From: Phenylobacterium sp.
GTDB lineage: Bacteria; Pseudomonadota; Alphaproteobacteria; Caulobacterales; Caulobacteraceae
Reading direction: 5' to 3'
DNA: 11,120 nt
Assembly (NCBI GenBank): GCA_028698405.1
Contig: JAQVDF010000024.1
Location: 1 to 11,120, forward strand
The position numbers and the translations under genes were made by a program. Each line of letters begins with the position of its first letter. Positions within the stretch are counted from its first letter, which is position 1. Shown here in pieces: positions 6,731 to 11,120 of the stretch. The notes under the pieces were generated by a model. That model saw only the letters and a program-made list of their open reading frames with translations. It did not search any database and was not told where the DNA came from.

Positions 6731-8086
6731 TCAGCCCTCGTGCCAATCGCGCCGGACGGTGCGCCAGGACATCAGGAAGAAGGCCGCCGCCAGCAGCAGG
6801 CCCGAGTAGCCGAGGATGATCGCCCACCGCAGGCCGACCTCCGAGGCGCCGGTACAGGCCGGGTCGGCCACGCCTCCCGCCGAGACGGCCGCCCGGCAGG
6901 CGTCGAGGCTGAGGCCGGCGGCGAGCAGCTCGCGGTTGGCGATGAGGTCGGACAGCGCCCCGATGGCCGGCGGACCGCCCGCGTAGCCGATCAGGTTGAC
7001 CACGAACAGCAGCTCCGCCACCGCGGTCGCCCGCATCCTGGGGTGCACCACCCCCTGGGCGATGGCGTACATCGAGCCCAGGTACAGCGAGCCGCCGAGC
7101 TGGGCGACGGCGAGCAGGGCGACGGCCACCGGCAGCGAGCCGCTCATGTAGCCGAACACGTTCAGCGGCCCGGCGACCATGAAGCCCACCGCCGGCAGCC
7201 AGGCGATGGCGTTGGGGTAGCGGCCGCGGATGCGGTCGGCGAGCCAGCCGGAGATGAAGGTGCCGATGGCCCCGAAGGCGCCGAGCAGCAGGCCGGTGAT
7301 CTGCGAGGCCTGGAGAATGGACAGCTCGTGGCTGCGCATGAAGAAGGAGTTGGTGAACTGGCCGACGCCGTAGCCGACGAACGAGGCCATCGCCCCGCCG
7401 AAGGCGGCGTACCAGAAGGCCGACTTCTTCGACAGCAGACTGGCCGTCTCGCGCAGGCCGGGGGCCTCGATCGCGGCGCCCGCGCGCGGCGGCTCCTTCA
7501 CCGTCAGCTTGACGAGGATGGCCAGCACCAGTCCCGGCAGGCCCAGCGTCAGGAAGGCTTCGCGCCAGCCCATGGCCTCGGCGATGATCCCGCCGCCGAC
7601 CGCCGCCAGCATCGAGCCGATCGGGATGCCGAGAGCGTAGATGGACAGCGCCGTCGCGCGTGACTTCTCCGGGAAGTAGTCGGCGATCACCGACTGAGCG
7701 GGCGGGGTGCAGCCGGCCTCGCCGATCGAGACCCCGATGCGGGCCAGCAGCAGGGTCGCGTAGCTGGTGGCCATGCCGCAGGCGGCGGTCATCGCGCTCC
7801 ACAGGCCCACGCACACCGCCAGGATGGTCATCCGGTTCTTGCGCTCGGCGAGCCGGGCGATGGGGATGCCGAGCAGGGTGTAGAGGATGGCGAAGGTCGG
7901 CCCGCCCAGCAGGCCCAGCTGGGTGTCGGTGAGGTTGAACTCGGCCCGGATCGGCTCCTGGACGATGGAGACCAGCACCCGGTCGATGAAGTTGAAGGTG
8001 TAGACCACCAGCAGGGCGAACAGGACCCAGGCGCGGTACGCGCGCGTGCCATGGCCCGCAAACGGAGCAGCGGCGGCGTCAGTCAT
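6731..8086 (-). CDS. MFS transporter, Spinster-like family
   Basis: A 451-residue inner-membrane protein with about 12 hydrophobic segments, so complete for the major facilitator superfamily. TM1 carries FNFIDR (31-36) and the TM2-3 loop has GIPIARLAERKNR, the family's version of motif A. TM4 has GVSIGEAGCTPPAQSVIADY (118-137), the EAG-C-PPA form typical of Spinster-like transporters, followed by FPEKSRATALSIYALGIPIG. The loop before the last membrane segment has two cysteines 14 positions apart (in DACRAA and DPACTG). It is clearly paralogous to the transporter at 8582-10036. The substrate is unknown; bacterial Spinster-like genes are often labelled sugar or lipid transporters on weak grounds. 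ATG 8086 gives a normal N-terminal tail; the ribosome site is weak (GGGA about 12 bases upstream). Confidence 0.88.
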   Translation of the reverse strand: MTDAAAAPFAGHGTRAYRAWVLFALLVVYTFNFIDRVLVSIVQEPIRAEFNLTDTQLGLLGGPTFAILYTLLGIPIARLAERKNRMTILAVCVGLWSAMTAACGMATSYATLLLARIGVSIGEAGCTPPAQSVIADYFPEKSRATALSIYALGIPIGSMLAAVGGGIIAEAMGWREAFLTLGLPGLVLAILVKLTVKEPPRAGAAIEAPGLRETASLLSKKSAFWYAAFGGAMASFVGYGVGQFTNSFFMRSHELSILQASQITGLLLGAFGAIGTFISGWLADRIRGRYPNAIAWLPAVGFMVAGPLNVFGYMSGSLPVAVALLAVAQLGGSLYLGSMYAIAQGVVHPRMRATAVAELLFVVNLIGYAGGPPAIGALSDLIANRELLAAGLSLDACRAAVSAGGVADPACTGASEVGLRWAIILGYSGLLLAAAFFLMSWRTVRRDWHEG

Positions 8087-8138
8087 ACTCAGGCGTTTCC
8101 CACGAAAGCTCTTGTTGGGACGTCGGGGAGCGGCTCGC

Positions 8139-8484
8139 TCAGCGGGCCGTCATCGCGTCCGCCGCCTCGGCCGCCGCGCGGGCGCGGGCGATGTCCTTGG
8201 GCAGGGTGATGGCGGCGAGCAGGTAGTGGACGCCCGCCCAGGCGTAGATCAGGAGATTGACCACGATTCCCTGCCGCGTGCCCTGGGCCATCGCGGCCTT
8301 GCAGGCGGCGTCGACCGCCGGGCCCAGCCCCTCCTTGCCGACTCCGCCCGGGCACGTGGCGAAGAAGTCGCCGAGCTCGAAGGCCAGCCTGGAGAACTGG
8401 GACCAGCAGCCACAGGACGAGGTTGCGGTAGCCGGGCGAGTAGCTGGGGGCGGCCGGCGCGGCCCGCGCCTGTAGCGGGGTCAT
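8139..8484 (-). pseudogene. Remnant of a third Spinster-like MFS transporter (internal deletion)
   Basis: Two pieces in different frames look like the two ends of an MFS gene. From ATG 8484 the first 28 codons read an MFS N-terminus; SPGYRNLVLWLLV aligns with PPGYRKYAMGLLL of the gene at 8582-10036. At about 8397-8403 similarity jumps to another frame, which reads from FELGDFFATCPGG to a TGA at 8139-8141. That part has the two-cysteine loop (ATCPGG and DAACKAA) and the last membrane segment GIVVNLLIYAWAGVHYLLAA followed by TLPKDIARAR, matching the C-terminal ends of both neighbours. Only about 115 codons of an expected 450-480 remain, so about 1 kb is missing. From ATG 8484 the frame stays open past the junction in the wrong register, giving a meaningless Arg/Gly-rich tail. 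A functional product is unlikely. Family assignment is by eye. Confidence 0.7.
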
Positions 8485-8517
8485 CTTCGAGGCGCTTCCG
8501 TGTCCCGTTCGCCGCCG

Positions 8518-8551
8518 GTCTTCCGGCCAAGGCTTGTTTTGGCCGGAAGAC
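8518..8551 (-). terminator. 13-bp stem-loop downstream of the second MFS gene
   Basis: A perfect 13-bp stem (8518-8530 with 8539-8551) around an 8-base loop, 30 bases past the TAA of the MFS gene at 8582 and before the remnant. No T-run follows on the minus strand, so it may be a Rho-assisted or RNA-stabilising hairpin. The 97-base gap holds nothing else I can identify. Confidence 0.5.
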
Positions 8552-8581
8552 TAGCGGTGGATCGCGCCGGCTGGATAGCCC

Positions 8582-10036
8582 TTAGCCGACGTTGTCCTCG
8601 CGGATGGTGCGGCGGGCGATCCAGAAGAAGGCGAAGGCCAGGACGCCGAACAGGGTCGAGACGATCAGCGCCCAGCGGACGCCTTCACCGACGTGTTCGG
8701 CGCAGGCCGCCCGCGTGGCGAGCGCGGCGTCGGCGCCCAGCGTGCGGCAGGCCTCGACCGACAGCCCGACCTCGTTCAGCCGGAAGCTGGCGATGGCGTC
8801 GGACAGGGCCCCCACCGCCACCGGGCCGAGGCCCAGGCCGATCAGGTTGATGATGAACAGCAGGATGGCGGCGGTGGTCGCGCGCATCTGCGGCGGCACG
8901 ATCGACTGGGCGGTGCCGTAGACCGGGCCGTACCAGATGGTGCCCAGCAGGCCGTTGATCACCAGGATGCACAGCGCCAACACCGCCGAATCGACGGTCA
9001 CCGCGGTGATGTAGATCGGGATGGTCAGCAGGCTGGCGATGGCCGGGGCGACCATGTAGGCGCGCAGGTCCTTGGCCCCGAACTTGTCGGCCAGCCACCC
9101 GCCCAGCAGCGAGCCGGCGGCCCCGGCGGTGCCGCTCATCAGGCCGAGCGCCAGGCTGAGGAAGCCCAGGGACTGCAGGTTGAAGCCCAGGGTCGCGCCG
9201 AAGAAGCTGGCGAGCTCGGCCACCTCCTCGGTGTGGTTGCGCAGGAAGAAGGAGGCGGTGAACGGCGCGTGGCCGTAGCCGATGAAGGCCTTGATGGCCG
9301 CGGCGAAGGAGATGAACCAGAAGGTCCGCTTGGTGGCGAGCACCTTCATCGTCTCGCCGAAGGTCGGCTGCGCCGCCTGGGTGCGTTTGAATTCCTCGGA
9401 GAGCTGCTTGCGCGGCTCCTTCAGGGTGAAGAAGGCCAGCAGCGCGAACAGGATGCCCGGCACGCCGGCCACGAAGAAGGCGGCGCGCCAGCCGTAGGCG
9501 TCGGCGATCAGGCCGCCCATGATCAGGCCGAGCAGACCGCCCAGCGGCGTGCCCATCGAGTAGAAGGCCAGCGCCGAGGCGCGCTTCTCCTTCGGCACGT
9601 AGTCGGTGATCAGGCTGTGGGCCGGCGGGGTGCAGCCGGCTTCACCGACGCCGACGCCGACGCGGAAGAGGATCAGCTGGAAGAAGTTCTGGGCGATGCC
9701 GCACAGGGCGGTCATGCCGCTCCAGATCGCCACCGCCGTGCCGATGATCATCGGCCGGTTCTTGCGCTCGGCGAGCCGGGCGATCGGCACGCCGAGGAAG
9801 GTGTAGAAGATCGCGAAGGCCAGACCGCCCATCATGCCGATCTGCGTGTCGGTGAGCTTGAGGTCGTTCTTGATCGGCTCGGCCAGGATGTTGACCACCT
9901 GCCGATCGAGAAAGTTGACCATGTAGATGGCGAGCAGCAGCCCCATCGCATACTTGCGGTACCCGGGAGGCTGGGGAGCAATCCCCGTATCGGAAGCGGC
10001 CGCCGAGCCTGGCGCCCCCGTGGCAACGCTGCTCAT
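8582..10036 (-). CDS. MFS transporter, Spinster-like family (second intact paralogue)
   Basis: A 484-residue transporter with about 12 membrane segments and the same hallmarks as its neighbour: NFLDR in TM1, GVPIARLAERKNR as motif A, and GVGEAGCTPPAHSLITDY in TM4. YGWRAAFFVAGVPGILFALL forms TM6, before a central loop of about 40 charged residues (KEPRKQLSEEFKRTQ), and a two-cysteine loop (EACRT and RAACAE) precedes the final segment. A long TM7-8 loop holds NHTEEVAELASFFGATLG. The substrate is unknown. The start is set at ATG 10036 because GGGAG lies seven bases upstream; the TTG immediately before it is in frame but too close to that site. It has a plausible promoter of its own and may be the first gene of the minus-strand MFS-to-purB run. 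The shared LTDTQ, LAERKNR and GEAGCTPPA blocks point to duplication from a common ancestor. Confidence 0.9.
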   Translation of the reverse strand: MSSVATGAPGSAAASDTGIAPQPPGYRKYAMGLLLAIYMVNFLDRQVVNILAEPIKNDLKLTDTQIGMMGGLAFAIFYTFLGVPIARLAERKNRPMIIGTAVAIWSGMTALCGIAQNFFQLILFRVGVGVGEAGCTPPAHSLITDYVPKEKRASALAFYSMGTPLGGLLGLIMGGLIADAYGWRAAFFVAGVPGILFALLAFFTLKEPRKQLSEEFKRTQAAQPTFGETMKVLATKRTFWFISFAAAIKAFIGYGHAPFTASFFLRNHTEEVAELASFFGATLGFNLQSLGFLSLALGLMSGTAGAAGSLLGGWLADKFGAKDLRAYMVAPAIASLLTIPIYITAVTVDSAVLALCILVINGLLGTIWYGPVYGTAQSIVPPQMRATTAAILLFIINLIGLGLGPVAVGALSDAIASFRLNEVGLSVEACRTLGADAALATRAACAEHVGEGVRWALIVSTLFGVLAFAFFWIARRTIREDNVG

Positions 10037-10079
10037 CAATGTGCTCCCTTTGAAATCGCGCTAGTTCTTGTCGATCGCA

Positions 10080-10108
10080 TGTAGAGGGGCTTGGCGGCGG
10101 TTTCGCAA
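10080..10108 (-). promoter_or_regulatory. Possible promoter of the 8582-10036 MFS gene
   Basis: On the minus strand TTGCGA (10103-10108), a 17-base spacer and TCTACA (10080-10085) resemble a sigma-70 promoter. The implied leader is about 35-40 nt. The match is moderate and this is the only such pair I noticed in the 105-base divergent gap; I saw no clear plus-strand promoter for the GST gene. Confidence 0.35.
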
Positions 10109-10141
10109 GAGACGAAAGCGCGGCACAGTGGAGCTGAACAC

Positions 10142-10780
10142 GTGGAACTGGTGATCGGGACCCGTCGGTGGTCCACCTGGTCGTTGCGGCCGTGGTTGGT
10201 GTTGCGTCGGAGCGGCCTGCCGTTCCGCGAGATTCTGGTGGCGCTGCGACAGACCGACGGCGCCACGCGCCGGGACATCCTGCCGCACTCGCCGTCGGGC
10301 CTGGTCCCCGCGCTGAAGGACGGCGAACTGACGGTGTGGGACTCGCTGGCGATCTGCGAGTACCTCGCCGAGAGGTCGCCCGATGCCCGGCTTTGGCCCG
10401 CCGACGCCGCCGCCCGGGCGTTGGCGCGCGCCGCCGCCGCCGAGATGCACTCCGGCTTCCAGGCGCTGCGCCAGGAGTGCGCGATGGCGCTGGACGAGCC
10501 GCCGAGGCCGGCCGAGCTGTCGGAGGCCGCGCAGGACAACGTGCGACGCATCGTTTCGCTCTGGCGCGACATGCTGGGCCGCCTCGGCGGGCCGTTCCTG
10601 GCCGGCGAATGGTCGATCGCCGACGCCTTCTACACCCCGGTCGCCACCCGATTCCGGACCTACCAAGTGGATCTGGCCGCGCTGGGCGATTCCGACGGCG
10701 CGGCGGCGGCCTATGCCGAGCGCCTCCTGGCCACGCCGGAGTTCCTCGAGTGGGAGGGGGCGGCGATCGAGGACCGCTGA
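10142..10780 (+). CDS. Glutathione S-transferase family protein
   Basis: A 212-residue GST, soluble and presumably cytoplasmic. The thioredoxin-like N-terminal domain starts ELVIGTRRWSTWSLRPWL, with the candidate catalytic serines 11 and 14 in the WSTWSLRPW stretch. It contains the cis-proline loop SGLVPAL (Pro56) and the gamma-glutamyl-binding WDSLAICEYLAE (Asp67-Ser68). The helical C-terminal domain has ARAAAAEMHSGFQALR (about 95-110) and the N-capping box GEWSIADAF (155-163). The pattern is that of the YfcF-like / uncharacterised bacterial GST group; the substrate is not known. The start is GTG 10142, with GGAG eight bases upstream, and places the domain at residue 1. The frame is open for 17 more codons upstream, but only to a poor TTG. 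It is divergent from the MFS genes, and the ada-like gene follows 93 bases later on the same strand. Confidence 0.9.
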   Translation: MELVIGTRRWSTWSLRPWLVLRRSGLPFREILVALRQTDGATRRDILPHSPSGLVPALKDGELTVWDSLAICEYLAERSPDARLWPADAAARALARAAAAEMHSGFQALRQECAMALDEPPRPAELSEAAQDNVRRIVSLWRDMLGRLGGPFLAGEWSIADAFYTPVATRFRTYQVDLAALGDSDGAAAAYAERLLATPEFLEWEGAAIEDR

Positions 10781-10873
10781 GCCCATCTTTCGAGTTTTGA
10801 AAGCAAGCGGCGGAGTTTTTCGCCCGCCGGCCGGGGGTAGCCCATGTGCTCCAAGAGATCAGAGGAGCCGAAC

Positions 10874-11120
10874 ATGTTGATGGCCACTCCCGCCGAGGCC
10901 CGCCGCTGGGCCGCCGTGCTCGCACGCGACCCCGCCGCCGACGGCGAATTCGTCTATTCGGTCCGCACGACCGGGCTCTATTGCCGCCCGTCCTGCGCCG
11001 CCCGCCGGGCGCGGCGCGAGAACATCGCCTTTCACGAGACCTGCGCCGAGGCCGAGGCGGCGGGCTTCCGTCCCTGCCGCCGCTGCCGACCGAACGAGCC
11101 CTCCCGGGCCGAGCGGGACG
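10874..11120 (+). CDS. Ada-type methyl-acceptor / transcriptional regulator, N-terminal part
   Basis: The first 82 codons of a gene that runs off the right edge. The zinc-binding methylphosphotriester domain of Ada is plain: RDPAADGEFVYSVRTTGLYC, then RPSCAARRARRENIAF, then AEAAGFRPCRRCRP. The four zinc cysteines fall at 37, 41, 68 and 71; Cys37 corresponds to the methyl-accepting Cys38 of E. coli Ada, which takes a methyl group from DNA phosphotriesters and turns the protein into an activator. ATG 10874 has GAGGAG six bases upstream, an excellent ribosome site. What follows (AraC-type domain, O6-methylguanine methyltransferase domain, or an AlkA-type glycosylase as in some fusions) is outside the window, so the symbol is left open. 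Confidence 0.92.
   Translation, partial: MLMATPAEARRWAAVLARDPAADGEFVYSVRTTGLYCRPSCAARRARRENIAFHETCAEAEAAGFRPCRRCRPNEPSRAERD

Noticed and set aside
8089..8484. The continuous 131-codon frame from ATG 8484 as an intact small gene
   Set aside because: Only its first 28 codons look like protein; after the junction it becomes an Arg/Gly-rich frame while the MFS C-terminus continues in another register. It was therefore called a pseudogene.
8693..10084. A 463-codon plus-strand frame antisense to the MFS gene
   Set aside because: Shadow frame with no recognisable motif; the minus strand encodes a full transporter.
9642..10925. A 427-codon minus-strand frame spanning the MFS N-terminus, the GST and the ada start
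   Set aside because: It crosses a divergent promoter region and two genes on the opposite strand and yields Arg/Pro-rich filler.

Overview
This is a high-GC (about 70% by eye) alphaproteobacterial chromosome segment, most likely from the Caulobacterales (Caulobacter/Phenylobacterium type). The pointers are the F1-ATPase zeta inhibitor subunit, a family essentially confined to Alphaproteobacteria, the strong G/C bias at third codon positions, and a purC promoter that fits the Caulobacter housekeeping consensus. Genus assignment is inference. I see no rRNA, tRNA, CRISPR array, insertion sequence or phage gene.

Layout. 1-318 (+) is the C-terminal end of a peptidase S66 (LD-carboxypeptidase) gene, followed by an unrecognised 210-residue protein (361-993, +). 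Converging on it is a minus-strand purine operon that reads purC (2387-3142), purS (2148-2387), a small putative lipoprotein (1765-2151), then purQ (1007-1669). purC, purS and the lipoprotein gene overlap by 1 and 4 bases, so they look translationally coupled. Upstream of purC is a good sigma-70-like promoter and a leader of about 110 nt containing a terminator-like hairpin. Divergent from purC is the ATP synthase zeta subunit gene (3395-3721, +). A long GC hairpin separates it from a convergent aldehyde dehydrogenase gene (3845-5272, -). Next on the minus strand come purB (5351-6673), a Spinster-type MFS transporter (6731-8086), the remnant of a third transporter of the same type (8139-8484), and an intact paralogue (8582-10036). 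Divergent from these is a glutathione S-transferase (10142-10780, +). The window ends inside an ada-like methyl-acceptor/regulator gene (10874 onward, +).

How the genes fit together. PurS and PurQ are two of the three subunits of FGAM synthase (PurL is not in this window). PurC and PurB catalyse consecutive steps of IMP synthesis, and PurB also acts in the branch to AMP. The rest is housekeeping and accessory: cell-wall recycling, ATP synthase control, aldehyde oxidation, transport, glutathione conjugation and alkylation repair. The transporter section is the most changeable part, with three related genes in tandem and the middle one collapsed by a large internal deletion.

I found no convincing new multi-gene system. 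The points most worth checking are the MFS remnant, the lipoprotein gene lodged between purS and purQ, the hairpin plus four-codon upstream frame that abuts the purB start, and the possible attenuator in the purC leader.
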